64,000 bases of DNA, taken from an uncultured Clostridia bacterium. Lineage in GTDB: Bacteria; Bacillota; Clostridia; Oscillospirales; Acutalibacteraceae. Of the stretch, positions 16,474-26,480 are shown piece after piece. The stretch is from NCBI GenBank assembly GCA_944376655.1, contig CALWDJ010000002.1:30664-94663 (forward strand), read 5' to 3'. Each line of letters opens with the position of its first letter. The stretch's first letter is position 1. Made by a program: the position numbers and the translations under genes. The notes under the pieces were generated by a model that saw nothing but the letters and a program-made list of their open reading frames with translations, was not told the DNA's origin and made no database searches.

Positions 16474-19377
16474 ATGAAGGCTCTGAAACGGATAGAAGCA
16501 GTTTCGCTCGCGATTATGTTATGTCTGTGTTCTATACCATGTATTGCTTTTGCAGAAGAAGCTTCCGAGGAACAAGCTGAAGGCAGCAAATATGTTTTTA
16601 CAGGCGACAGCGACTCGTATCTTTCATATTTTACGGAATATTGTGATGAAGATTACGGCAGTAATATTACTGTCGGTCTTGATGCGCTTTCTGCTGCTCA
16701 GAATTCCATAATTCGCAGTGAATCCGGTAAGCAGGGCGTTTTGGTCGGAGAAAGCAATGAATGGGCGGAATTTACAGTAAATATTACACAATCTGCTGTT
16801 TATGCCGTTAATGTTAGTTATTTTAATTTAAAGGGTTCGGATCGGTCTATAGAATTTGCACTTTCGGTCGACGGCGAATATCCGTATTCTGAGCTTGAGG
16901 CTCTTTCTCTCCCGAGAATATGGCGCGATGTTGCCGACCAAGAAACCGGTGAAACCATTATTCAGGACAGTATGGGCAATGACAGGCTTCCGGATACCGA
17001 AGAAGTAAACCGGTGGAATGAAATCTGGCTTTGGGATTCCCAAGGCTACTACGAGGAGCCGTATTTCATATACCTGACCGAGGGAAGGCATACCATCCGT
17101 TTCACAACGGTGATCGGTGATTTTTTGCTGGGCGGTTTTGAGCTTGGCAGAGATGAACAGTCCGTAAGCTATGCCGAATATTCTGAAGCCAATAAAAATA
17201 AACCTGACAATGCGGAAAATACTGATTACTGGCAGGCAGAAAATTATTCAGTAAAGAATTCGGCGCAGATTTACTCGGGAAGTGAAAAAAGCAGCGCGGC
17301 TACTATGCCGTCAAGTCCTGTTAGAAAGAGAATCAATATTGTCGGAGGCTCAAACTGGAAATACTCCGGTCAGTCTTTAACATGGGAAATAGAGATTGAG
17401 GAAAGTGGCTTTTATGAGCTAGCGTTCCGATACAGACAAGACGTAAATCAGGGTATGACAAGCTATCGAAGGCTTTTGGTCGATGACAAGCTGCTTTTCA
17501 ACGAATTGAAGAATATCCCTTTTGAATATACGCTTGACTGGAAAATCAAAACAGTCGGAGACGATGAACCGTACCTGTTCTATTTTGAAAAAGGCAGGCA
17601 TACGGTAACACTTTCCGTATCACCGGGTGAGCTTTGCGGAGTGCTGCGCGATGTGAAGAAGGCGGTATTGGATCTGACGCAGATTTACCGTTCAATTGTA
17701 ATGGTTACAGGCAGCTCGCCGGATATTTATCGTGATTATTCGCTGGAAAAACAGATACCCGGTCTTAAAGATGGTTTGGCAGATATTAAAAACAGGCTTG
17801 TTGAATTGTCAAATGATATTGCGGAGGTTACCGGCACTTCCGGAACGATTGCATCCGGTATCGATGAAACTGCAGTGTTTCTTGGTGAGCTTATCGATAA
17901 GTCTTATGAAATTCCCGAACGTATATCTCGCTTCAGTGATCTTATAACGAGTATAGGCTCTTTATTGCTTCAATTAAGCGAGCAGCCGCTGGAGCTTGAT
18001 TATTTTGCCACAGTGGCCGGTGAGGGCGAGCGTCCGCAAGCCGAAGCAGGATTTTTTGAGTCTCTCGGTTTCGGATTAAAGAGATTTCTTTCCTCGTATG
18101 CAGGCGACTATAATAACATAAGCAGTGCGGGGGGCTACGAAAAAGAAATTTTGGTTTGGGTGTCCTGCGGCCGTGATCAGGCGCAGGTGCTTGAAAGCCT
18201 TATCACTGATGATTTTTCGCCTAATTACGGCATCGGAGTGAATTTAAGCCTTGTAAACACCGGTACTGTTTTGATACAGGCTACTTTAGCGGGCAAGGGA
18301 CCGGATATCGCTCTTATGGTAACACATGATTTGCCGGTTAATTTGGCGATGCGGGGTGCTTTGGTGGATTTGTCGCAGTTTGATCTTACAAAACTCAATG
18401 ATGAAATTCAGCCGAATGCATGGAATTCATACATCTACAACGGCGGGATCTATGCTGTTCCGGAGACGCAGATATTTGACATGCTTTTCTACCGTACCGA
18501 TATTTTTGAAAGTCTCGGCATTACTCCTCCGGATACCTGGGAACAGTTTTATGATGTTCTGACTGTTCTGCAGCAAAATAATCTTCAGGTGGCAATTCCG
18601 GAAACCAGTTCTGCAACACCGGGTATTTCGGTTGGTATAACTACCTTTGATAAATTTCTTTATCAGTCAGGCGGAAAATATTTTAACGATGATTTATCGG
18701 CTACGCTTTTTGATACTAATATTGCTGCAGATGCTTTTATAAAATGGACCGAGCTTTATACAAAATACGGTCTTGAGCGCGAAGTGAATTTTTACAACCG
18801 CTTCAGGACGGGAGAAGTGGCTATGGGGATACAAACCTATAATATGTATAATCAGCTGACTGCGGCGGCTCCGGAGCTTAAAGGACTGTGGGAAATGGCT
18901 CTTATTCCGGGGACTCCTAAGGAAGACGGGAGCATTGACCGTTCTCAAACCTCAACCGGAACCGCCGCCATTATGCTCAACTCCTGTCTTGAAAAGGGCA
19001 TAGAAAATGAAGCCTTTGAATTTATAGAGTGGTGGACCGGCAGCGAAACCCAGGCAGTCTATGGCAACAGGCTTGAATCAATAATGGGTGTAGCCGCCCG
19101 TTATACTCCGGCAAACACCGTTGCTATGGAAAGTCTCGGATGGACTGGAAATGAGTATAAGATTCTGACCGAGCAGTGGAAAAGCGTTACTGCAGTTGAG
19201 CAGATCCCGGGCAGCTATGTCATCAGCCGTTCACTTACTAGCGCATTCAGGACATCTGTTGACGAGGATCTTGATGCGCGCAGACAATTACTGATATACA
19301 ACAATGACATGAATTCGGAAATTTCCAGAAAACGCAGGGAATTCCATTTGGATGAACATTCAGGAGGTGCAAAATGA
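16474..19377 (+). CDS. ABC sugar-binding protein fused to N-terminal carbohydrate-binding-like domains
   Basis: 967 residues, about twice the usual length. A signal peptide ends near CIAFAEE. Residues about 35-235 and 240-385 form two beta-rich modules resembling CBM35/CBM6-like folds; each ends in an F..GRHT motif (LTEGRHTIRFT and FEKGRHTVTLS). A helical spacer follows (about 390-510), and then a family 1 extracellular solute-binding domain from about 555 to the end (EILVWVSCGRDQAQVLESL; KGPDIALMVTHDLPVNLAMRG; GGIYAVPETQIFDMLFYR). It should capture an oligosaccharide outside the cell for the two permeases that follow. Its stop overlaps the first permease start (ATGA). No lipobox is visible, so how it is retained at the surface is unclear. 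Confidence 0.85.
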   Translation: MKALKRIEAVSLAIMLCLCSIPCIAFAEEASEEQAEGSKYVFTGDSDSYLSYFTEYCDEDYGSNITVGLDALSAAQNSIIRSESGKQGVLVGESNEWAEFTVNITQSAVYAVNVSYFNLKGSDRSIEFALSVDGEYPYSELEALSLPRIWRDVADQETGETIIQDSMGNDRLPDTEEVNRWNEIWLWDSQGYYEEPYFIYLTEGRHTIRFTTVIGDFLLGGFELGRDEQSVSYAEYSEANKNKPDNAENTDYWQAENYSVKNSAQIYSGSEKSSAATMPSSPVRKRINIVGGSNWKYSGQSLTWEIEIEESGFYELAFRYRQDVNQGMTSYRRLLVDDKLLFNELKNIPFEYTLDWKIKTVGDDEPYLFYFEKGRHTVTLSVSPGELCGVLRDVKKAVLDLTQIYRSIVMVTGSSPDIYRDYSLEKQIPGLKDGLADIKNRLVELSNDIAEVTGTSGTIASGIDETAVFLGELIDKSYEIPERISRFSDLITSIGSLLLQLSEQPLELDYFATVAGEGERPQAEAGFFESLGFGLKRFLSSYAGDYNNISSAGGYEKEILVWVSCGRDQAQVLESLITDDFSPNYGIGVNLSLVNTGTVLIQATLAGKGPDIALMVTHDLPVNLAMRGALVDLSQFDLTKLNDEIQPNAWNSYIYNGGIYAVPETQIFDMLFYRTDIFESLGITPPDTWEQFYDVLTVLQQNNLQVAIPETSSATPGISVGITTFDKFLYQSGGKYFNDDLSATLFDTNIAADAFIKWTELYTKYGLEREVNFYNRFRTGEVAMGIQTYNMYNQLTAAAPELKGLWEMALIPGTPKEDGSIDRSQTSTGTAAIMLNSCLEKGIENEAFEFIEWWTGSETQAVYGNRLESIMGVAARYTPANTVAMESLGWTGNEYKILTEQWKSVTAVEQIPGSYVISRSLTSAFRTSVDEDLDARRQLLIYNNDMNSEISRKRREFHLDEHSGGAK

Positions 19378-20285
19378 AAAAGAACAGTAATGTACCTCTG
19401 GCGAGAAGAATTAAGAAAAACAGTGTATATTATGTTATGATTGCACCTTTTTTTCTTATTTTCTTCCTGTTTATATTTATACCGGTTATTTCTGCGGTTG
19501 TTTTAAGTTTTACCTCCTTTGATATGGTTCAGCTCCCTGAATTTACCGGATTTGACAATTACATACGCCTTTTGTTCGATGATGAGATTTTCCTCAAAGC
19601 ACTTCAGAACACTTTGATTTTTGCTGTTGTTACAGGTCCTGTCGGATTTTTGCTCAGTTTTGTTGTGGCATGGCTTATTAACGAGCTGAATCCTGCGTTA
19701 AGAAAGTTTATAACACTTGTTATGTATGCACCTACACTGGCGGGCAATATTTATTTTATTTGGCAGTTTATTTTTGCCAGTGATTCCAAAGGACTTGCGA
19801 ACTCAGTTCTTTCTTCGCTCGGTATACTTCAGGATCCTGTCAACTGGCTTACCGACGCGAAATACAGCTTTGCGGTTGTAATCATTGTTTTGATTTGGAT
19901 GAGTCTGGGTACGGGCTTTTTATCGTTTGTTGCGGGTTTGCAGTCGCTTGACCGTTCGTATTTTGAAGCGGCGGCGATCGACGGTATAAAAAACCGTTGG
20001 CAGGAGCTGTTCTATGTCACACTTCCTCAAATGGGTCCGCAGCTTATGTTCGGTGCTGTAATGCAGATTTCCACGGCTTTTGCGGTCGGTTCGGTCAACC
20101 AGGCGCTTACGGGCTTTCCCAGTTCAAACTATTCCACACATACACTGCTTTTGCATATGCTTGATTATGGGACGGTAAGGTTCGAAATGGGATATTCCTC
20201 AGCTATCGCGGTCGTGCTGTTTATATTGATGATGGCATCATGGCTGCTTGTTAATAAGGTCTTGAAGAAATATTCGGAGAATTGA
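19374..20285 (+). CDS. carbohydrate ABC transporter permease (MalF/UgpA type)
   Basis: 303 residues with six membrane segments and the BPD_transp_1 EAA loop, seen as YFEAAAIDGIKNRWQELFYV followed by TLPQMGP. This is the MalF/LacF-like half of a heterodimeric sugar importer (CUT1). It overlaps the binding-protein stop by 4 bases and precedes its partner permease by 11 bases. No ATPase is encoded anywhere nearby; CUT1 systems of Firmicutes often borrow a shared MsmX-type ATPase. Confidence 0.9.
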   Translation: MKKNSNVPLARRIKKNSVYYVMIAPFFLIFFLFIFIPVISAVVLSFTSFDMVQLPEFTGFDNYIRLLFDDEIFLKALQNTLIFAVVTGPVGFLLSFVVAWLINELNPALRKFITLVMYAPTLAGNIYFIWQFIFASDSKGLANSVLSSLGILQDPVNWLTDAKYSFAVVIIVLIWMSLGTGFLSFVAGLQSLDRSYFEAAAIDGIKNRWQELFYVTLPQMGPQLMFGAVMQISTAFAVGSVNQALTGFPSSNYSTHTLLLHMLDYGTVRFEMGYSSAIAVVLFILMMASWLLVNKVLKKYSEN

Positions 20286-20296
20286 GGTGACAGCTG

Positions 20297-21196
20297 ATGC
20301 CTGAAAAGCAAAATTTTATAAAAAAACAAATTTTAGAATATAAAAGCCGCAAAAGGGTGAGGCTGTCGCGTTCGCTCGGCGGTACAATAATGATTTTTAT
20401 TTTTTTAGCTGTTGTGGGTGCGTTTATGATACTGCCTATTTTATACAGTATTGTTCAGTCGCTTAAGCCGATAAATGAAATATTTGCATATCCGCCGAAA
20501 TTTTTTGTGCGTAACCCTACGTTTGATAATTTCAGACAGGTGCTCAGACTTACAGATAACCTTTATGTGCCTTTTACGCGCTACCTTGCAAACAGTGTCG
20601 GTATTTCGGTAATCGGAACGGCGGTATATGTCGTCATTGCTTCACTTACGGCTTATCCGCTTGCAAAAGTCAATTTTCCGGGAGTTGTTGTTCTTTCCCA
20701 GATTATTGTCTGGACTCTTTTGTTCAGACAGGAGGTTACAGCGATTCCGCAGTATATTGTAATTGCTAAGCTCGGAATGGTTGATACCTATTGGGCTATT
20801 CTGCTGCCGGCAATGTCGGGAACTATGGGTGTATTTCTGATGAAGCAGTTTATAATTACCGCGATTCCGGATGCGACACTCGAGGCTGCAAGAATTGACG
20901 GAGCAGGTGAGTTCAGAATTTTTTTCAGAATTGTTATGCCTGCGGTGAAGCCGGCGATAATGACTCTTGTTATTTTTACCTTTCAGTCAATGTGGAATGC
21001 TACCGGCGTTCAGTATGTTTACAGCGAGCAGCTTAAAATGCTTCCGTCCGTGTTGCAGACCCTTGCAGCAGGCGGTATTGCAAGAACCGGTGCAGGAAGC
21101 GCTGTGGGCGTAATTCTTATGATACCGCCGATACTGGTATTTATAATTTCACAAAGCTCTGTTATGGAAACTATGTCACATTCCGGACTGAAATGA
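20297..21196 (+). CDS. carbohydrate ABC transporter permease (MalG/UgpE type)
   Basis: 299 residues, with GAGGTG before the ATG. It has the usual six membrane helices of MalG-like proteins and the EAA motif LEAARIDGAGEFRIFFRIV followed by MPAVKPA. It partners the preceding permease. The N-terminal basic stretch (KSRKRVRLSRSLGG) and the C-terminal QSSVMETMSHSGLK tail are typical of the family. Confidence 0.9.
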   Translation: MPEKQNFIKKQILEYKSRKRVRLSRSLGGTIMIFIFLAVVGAFMILPILYSIVQSLKPINEIFAYPPKFFVRNPTFDNFRQVLRLTDNLYVPFTRYLANSVGISVIGTAVYVVIASLTAYPLAKVNFPGVVVLSQIIVWTLLFRQEVTAIPQYIVIAKLGMVDTYWAILLPAMSGTMGVFLMKQFIITAIPDATLEAARIDGAGEFRIFFRIVMPAVKPAIMTLVIFTFQSMWNATGVQYVYSEQLKMLPSVLQTLAAGGIARTGAGSAVGVILMIPPILVFIISQSSVMETMSHSGLK

Positions 21197-21221
21197 TCGG
21201 GCTGACGGTGGAGGAAAAGCG

Positions 21222-23324
21222 ATGAAGAAAAAAATTCGGCAAAGCATAGCAATATTGCTTTTAACCGTTTTGTTGGGCGGAGTTTTTGCAACCGGCGTAT
21301 CAGCCCTGAAAAGCAGCTCTGTTCCTTATAATACATATGAATATAATTATGCCGATGAATCGGTCAGCGCGCCCGCAGGATATACTGTTGATACCGTTTT
21401 ATACGGTACGGATTTGGGTCTTGAGAAAGGAAGCGTGCTTCAGGATATTTATTGTATAGAGGACGGAAGAATCCTATTGCTTGATTCCGGCAATGGTGTG
21501 GTTTATGTTTACAATAACGATTTGGTGCAGATAGATAAGCTTGATAATTTCACTGCGGCAGACGGCAGTCCGCTCAATATTGCCGGAGCGCAAGGGATAA
21601 CTTACCATAACGATAGGCTTTACATAGCCGATACCGAAAATCAGCGTGTTTTACGTGTCGGAATGGATGGTGTTGCTGATTTGATTATAAATAAACCGGA
21701 TACAGCTGTTCTTGACGAAAAAACCGCGTGTAATTTTGTCAAGGTGATTGTCGATCCTCAAAACCGCATATACGCAATAGCAAACGATGTCAATTTAGGC
21801 GCTTTGGTTTTTGATGAGGACGGGAATTTTTTGACCTTGTTCGGCAGTACGAATGTACGGACGACCGCTGAAGTAATATTAAGATATATCCGCAGGAAAT
21901 TTATGTCCGAGGAACAGCGTAAGAATGATTATTCATATACTCCTGTAACTTTGACGAGCTTTGATATAGATAAAGACGGTTTTATTTATACAGTTGCAAA
22001 ATCCTCTGATTATTCGGATATAGAAGGCAAGGTACGTTCGCTGAATGCGCTTGGCGAAGATATTTATGATTCGGCTGCGTTCGGGGACATTGAATGGGAT
22101 AGGCTTAAAAGCAATTCGGGAACGCAGTTTATTGATGTGGACGTTGCCGACGATGAAAGTCTAGCGTTGCTTGACAGTGCAAGGAGTCGTGTATTTGTTT
22201 ACTCGAAAAATAACGATTTAATAGCTGTTTTTGGAAGCTACGGTGAGCAGAAGGGAAATTTCCTTCAGCCTGCTGCCGTTGAAACAGTCGGAGAAAATAT
22301 ATATGTGATTGACGCACTTGCCAATACCTTGCAGATTTTCAGACCGAATGATTATGTCAGGGCAATAAAAAAAGCGGATCTGCAAATGGAAAACGGTGAT
22401 TATTCTGCAGCAATAGATACTTGGGAAAGAGTTGTTGCGTATAATACAAACAGCACTCAGGCTTATGTAGGGATAGGTAATTGCTATGACTATCTGGGCG
22501 AATACGAGCTGGCGATGGAAGCTTATAAAAAAGGTTATGCAAATCAGGAATATTCCGTTTCTTTCAGTGAATACCGAAAAGAATACCTGAAAGATAATTT
22601 TGTACTGATTTTATTTATTGCATTGGCGGCTTTGGCAATCCTTATTGTTTTAGCTGTAAAGGTAAGCAAAATGCTGAGGCCGGTAGAAGGTTCAGCGTTT
22701 TGTCAGCTCGAAACCAAAAAATATCTTCCGGTATATATGCTTTTCCATCCGTCCTCTGCTTCCGAACAAATCCGTCCGAGAGGTTTTGCGTCACCTTTAA
22801 AAGCGGCAATAATAGTTGCTGTCTGGTTTATAGCGGTAATGCTCAGTTATTTTTTTACAGGTTTTTCGTTCAATGAGAACAGAGCGGTTGACTTTAATGT
22901 GTTTTATACTTTACTTCAAACGGCAGGATTATTTCTGGTTTTTGTTATTGCCAATTACGGTCTGGCAAGCTTTATGACAGGCAAGGGCAAGTTCAGTGAA
23001 ATTGTAACGGTTACGGCATATTCTCTGACACCATATATTGCATCAATTTTAATCAATACGGCGTTTTCCAATATTCTGACCCAAGACGAGGGTATGTTCA
23101 TGAGCATTATCACCGCAGTAGGTCTCCTCTGGACATTCTTTATGCTCTTCGCGGGTCTTATGACGATCCATCAATATTCTGTCGGCAAGACGGTTCTTTC
23201 ATTTTTGATAACAATGTTCGGAATGTTGGTTATAATTTTTCTTGCGGTATTGTTTATCACTCTGTACGCTCAGGTGCTTTCATTTGTGGATTCAATAGCT
23301 CGGGAGGTGTCGATCCGTCAATGA
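21222..23324 (+). CDS. NHL/beta-propeller, TPR and YIP1-domain membrane protein
   Basis: 700 residues with a signal peptide or first membrane helix (residues 7-28). Residues about 50-380 hold NHL-type propeller blades (GITYHNDRLYIADTENQRVLRVG; FLQPAAVETVGENIYVID). A tetratricopeptide pair lies at about 390-445 (ENGDYSAAIDTWERVVAYN; LGEYELAMEAYKKGYANQ). One membrane helix at about 462 is followed by a C-terminal five-helix Yip1 domain. Proteins of this build occur between sugar ABC permease genes in Clostridia and Bacilli; their role is not established. The propeller and TPR would lie outside the membrane. It is coupled to the next gene by an ATGA overlap. Confidence 0.75.
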   Translation: MKKKIRQSIAILLLTVLLGGVFATGVSALKSSSVPYNTYEYNYADESVSAPAGYTVDTVLYGTDLGLEKGSVLQDIYCIEDGRILLLDSGNGVVYVYNNDLVQIDKLDNFTAADGSPLNIAGAQGITYHNDRLYIADTENQRVLRVGMDGVADLIINKPDTAVLDEKTACNFVKVIVDPQNRIYAIANDVNLGALVFDEDGNFLTLFGSTNVRTTAEVILRYIRRKFMSEEQRKNDYSYTPVTLTSFDIDKDGFIYTVAKSSDYSDIEGKVRSLNALGEDIYDSAAFGDIEWDRLKSNSGTQFIDVDVADDESLALLDSARSRVFVYSKNNDLIAVFGSYGEQKGNFLQPAAVETVGENIYVIDALANTLQIFRPNDYVRAIKKADLQMENGDYSAAIDTWERVVAYNTNSTQAYVGIGNCYDYLGEYELAMEAYKKGYANQEYSVSFSEYRKEYLKDNFVLILFIALAALAILIVLAVKVSKMLRPVEGSAFCQLETKKYLPVYMLFHPSSASEQIRPRGFASPLKAAIIVAVWFIAVMLSYFFTGFSFNENRAVDFNVFYTLLQTAGLFLVFVIANYGLASFMTGKGKFSEIVTVTAYSLTPYIASILINTAFSNILTQDEGMFMSIITAVGLLWTFFMLFAGLMTIHQYSVGKTVLSFLITMFGMLVIIFLAVLFITLYAQVLSFVDSIAREVSIRQ

Positions 23325-25561
23325 AAAAAAAGATATTTTCAATTTTGGTCTGCTTAATCCTTTTTATATTGCCTTTAAATTTATCGATATCAGGGATATC
23401 GGCACAAAGCGATGAACTTCAGAAACCGACAAGGCTCGGTATTGATGAAGAAACCTCCGATGAATACACCGCGGACTATACCTTGGCGGCACAAAACGAC
23501 AATCTGCTGTTCTATGCGGATATGGAAAAAGGTTGGTTTGCACTTCAAAACCGCAGAAGCGGTAAGATTTGGTACAGTAACCCGAACGATGCTGTTTTGG
23601 ATGATGTAACAACCGGTATCAGCCGTACGGATATATTTTCGGATTATATTTTCGAGTATTATGACAACAGCACCGTCGGAGAAGCAAGCGCCCTGACATT
23701 TAACAGTCATACTACCGCAGTCCGCCAGAAAAACGTCAGTGTAGAAAAAGTTGCAAGCGGAATAAAGGTAACATACCGTTTTGATACATTCGGTTTCACG
23801 GTGCCGGTCATTTACAGCCTGCTTGAAAACAGTCTTGAAGTTAAAGTATGTGTTGATGAAATTGAAGAAAGCGGTAATTATTCTATTCTGTCTATCCGGG
23901 TTCTGCCTAATTTCGGAGCTGCCAATTCCGATACCGACGGCTGGATGCTTATACCGGACGGTTCCGGCGCAATAGCTTCATTCGGAAACGGGAGATACAA
24001 TATTGACGGTTATGAAACTCTTGTCTACGGACGCGAATATGCCGAGGAGAAAACTAAAATTTCGGCAGCCGACAATCAGAATATCCGTCTTCCTGTTTTC
24101 GGTATCACCGAAGGAAGTAACGCCTTGTTTGCGGCAATAACCGAGGGTGAGGCTTCGGCTGCTGTCAGAGCTGAATTTTCAAGCGACAGCTTTGGCTATA
24201 ACAATATTTCTTCAAAGCTTATTCTGAGAACCGTGTCAACTATTGAAGTAAATGCACAAAATGCGACCAGGCTGTCCGATTGTAATTATTCGGGCGATTA
24301 TACTGTAAGATACTGGTGCTTGGACGGAGACAACGCAAGCTATTCCGGAATGGCTGTGGCCTACCGCAACTATTTGATTGAGGAAAAAGGCCTGAAAAAG
24401 ACCGAGCTTTCGCCTGCACTTAACCTTAATATTTACGGTGCGATAGATGTTAAGGCTAACTTCCTTGGAATACCTTACAAAAAGCTGAAAAGCCTCACAT
24501 CTTTTTCGGAGGCTGCTGAGATGACCGCCTATCTTTCGGAGAACGGAGTCGGCGGGTTGTCTGTCCGATACGAAGGATGGACAAACAACGGCTTTTTTAA
24601 TAAGAAAATACCTAAAAACGCCAAACCTTTGTCTGTTTTGGGCGGGAAGAAAGACTTTAAGGCTTTAAACGATTATTTAACGGAAATCGACGCGCAGTTT
24701 TATCCGGATGCGGATTTCTTAAGGTTTACCTCAAGCGGCAACGGAGTTTCTAAAAATAAGGATTCCGTAAAAAATACTTTCGGTGAGATCGTAGAGCAGT
24801 ATGATTATATGCTTTCGGTTGATGTGGAAAAAATCGACGGAAATAATTATTACCTTTTAAGCGCAGATAAGGTTGGTACGGTTATCAGTAATTTTATGAA
24901 AAAATATTCTGCACTGAAAGCTTCCGGCATTTCATTAGGAACTATGGGCTCTTATGTTTACGCCGACTTGAATACCGAAGACGGTTTCAATCGGACGGAG
25001 CTCGTAAGCTCGTTTGAAGATGTATTTAAGGCTTTGGGCAATTACAGTATAGCGGTGGAAGGCGGAAATATGGTATCAGCCGTATATGCCGATAAGGTTT
25101 TCGATGCTCCGCTCAGAAGCAGCGGAAACAATCTTTTCGAGAATGATGTGCCCTTTTATCAGATCGTATTCCACGGTTATACGGTTCTGACCACTTCCCC
25201 GCTGAATAAAACCGCCGATGACAGGCTGCTGTTCCTCAACGCGGTCGAAACAGGCACTGAGTTGCTGTTTGACGGTATATACGGTGATGCCTCTGCTTTG
25301 AACGAAACTCCTTATAACAGTCTTTACAGTACAACCTTTGATCTTTGGAAAACGAAGGCCGTAGATTATGATAAAGAATATCGTCCGCTGCTTGAAAAGA
25401 TTTACGACAAGGCAATAATTAGGCATACGGAAGTATCAGACGGCGTTTATGAAACCGTTTATGAGGACGGCACTGCCGTGTATGTAAATTATAACGATTC
25501 CGAACAAACCGTTTTGGGTATTAAGATAGGAGGAATGGATTTTGAAACCGTCAGTAGATAA
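23321..25561 (+). CDS. DUF5696-like exported protein
   Basis: 746 residues with a signal peptide (residues about 5-28, ending ISA-QS). The body is mixed alpha/beta without membrane segments; it includes FFADMEKGWFALQNR-like text (read as LLFYADMEKGWFALQNR), GWMLIPDGSGAIASFGNG and RYWCLDGDNASYSG. The LIPDGSGA motif, the length and the place between a YIP1 protein and ABC permeases match the DUF5696 family as I recall it. The middle section, with alternating strands and helices, resembles a TIM-barrel hydrolase (ADLNTEDGFNR; SIAVEGGNMVSAVYADKVFD), so a cell-surface glycosidase is possible but unproven. It overlaps the next permease start. Confidence 0.65.
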   Translation: MKKKIFSILVCLILFILPLNLSISGISAQSDELQKPTRLGIDEETSDEYTADYTLAAQNDNLLFYADMEKGWFALQNRRSGKIWYSNPNDAVLDDVTTGISRTDIFSDYIFEYYDNSTVGEASALTFNSHTTAVRQKNVSVEKVASGIKVTYRFDTFGFTVPVIYSLLENSLEVKVCVDEIEESGNYSILSIRVLPNFGAANSDTDGWMLIPDGSGAIASFGNGRYNIDGYETLVYGREYAEEKTKISAADNQNIRLPVFGITEGSNALFAAITEGEASAAVRAEFSSDSFGYNNISSKLILRTVSTIEVNAQNATRLSDCNYSGDYTVRYWCLDGDNASYSGMAVAYRNYLIEEKGLKKTELSPALNLNIYGAIDVKANFLGIPYKKLKSLTSFSEAAEMTAYLSENGVGGLSVRYEGWTNNGFFNKKIPKNAKPLSVLGGKKDFKALNDYLTEIDAQFYPDADFLRFTSSGNGVSKNKDSVKNTFGEIVEQYDYMLSVDVEKIDGNNYYLLSADKVGTVISNFMKKYSALKASGISLGTMGSYVYADLNTEDGFNRTELVSSFEDVFKALGNYSIAVEGGNMVSAVYADKVFDAPLRSSGNNLFENDVPFYQIVFHGYTVLTTSPLNKTADDRLLFLNAVETGTELLFDGIYGDASALNETPYNSLYSTTFDLWKTKAVDYDKEYRPLLEKIYDKAIIRHTEVSDGVYETVYEDGTAVYVNYNDSEQTVLGIKIGGMDFETVSR

Positions 25562-26474
25562 ATTGAAATCCAGACGTCTTTCGCTGACAGGAAAAAATTC
25601 ATTGACCGGCTTTTTATTTACATTGCCGTTCTGTATCGGCTTGCTGCTATTCTTTTTGCCGAATTTTATGCAGGGAGTTGTATTTGCGTTCAATCAGGTA
25701 GGCTTTGAACCGGGCGCCTTTACTTTGACATATGTCGGGTGGGATAATTTTTACTATGCTTTCAGAACGGATTTGGATTACGGCAATAACCTCATTTCAT
25801 CGGTATCTTCACTTTTGTACCAGGTTCCGGTAATAGTTGTAAGCAGTATTTTCTTCGCGACTATTTTGAACAGAAAGTTTTTCGGCCGTATGTTTGTGCG
25901 AGGTGTGTTCTTTCTGCCCGTAATAATCGCTACCGGTGTCGTAATGAAATATTTCCAGCTTGACAGCGTTACTTACGGTGTTTTGAGAGGAAACACAGAG
26001 ACATCGGCGATTTTCAGCAGCAGTGCGATTGAGGAAATTCTTATAAATTCAGGCTTAAATGACGGATTGGTTGAAGTGTTTGTCACCATTTCGACAAATA
26101 TTTTTGATCTTATGTGGCGTACAGGTATACAGACACTGATTCTGCTTGCCGGAATTCAGAGTGTGCCGGCTTCGCTATATGAGGCTTCATCGATAGAAGG
26201 GGCTTCCGCCTGGGATAATTACTGGTATATCACAATACCGATGCTTTCTCCGATGATATTTGTTTCGCTTGTTTATACCGTAGTCGATACCTTCTCAGAC
26301 GCAACAAATCCTGTTATGTCGCAAATACAGACGTTGGTTACTTCGCTTGATAACGGCAAGGCTTCGGCAATGGCGATTCCGTTTATGCTCATTATTCTTT
26401 TGGTATTGGCGCTGATATTCGGTGTATTCGCATTGATTAACAGGAATTCCAAGCCTGAAAAAGCAAGGAGGTGA
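25542..26474 (+). CDS. carbohydrate ABC transporter permease (second importer, MalF-like)
   Basis: 310 residues. The TTG start at 25542 lies inside the end of the DUF5696-like gene and has GGAGGA 9 bases upstream. Six membrane helices are present, and the EAA loop reads LYEASSIEGASAWDNYWYIT followed by IPMLSP. There is an extended periplasmic-side loop (SSAIEEILINSGLNDGLVEVF) compared with the first importer. It pairs with the next gene. Confidence 0.88.
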   Translation: MKPSVDKLKSRRLSLTGKNSLTGFLFTLPFCIGLLLFFLPNFMQGVVFAFNQVGFEPGAFTLTYVGWDNFYYAFRTDLDYGNNLISSVSSLLYQVPVIVVSSIFFATILNRKFFGRMFVRGVFFLPVIIATGVVMKYFQLDSVTYGVLRGNTETSAIFSSSAIEEILINSGLNDGLVEVFVTISTNIFDLMWRTGIQTLILLAGIQSVPASLYEASSIEGASAWDNYWYITIPMLSPMIFVSLVYTVVDTFSDATNPVMSQIQTLVTSLDNGKASAMAIPFMLIILLVLALIFGVFALINRNSKPEKARR

Positions 26475-26480
26475 GCCGAA

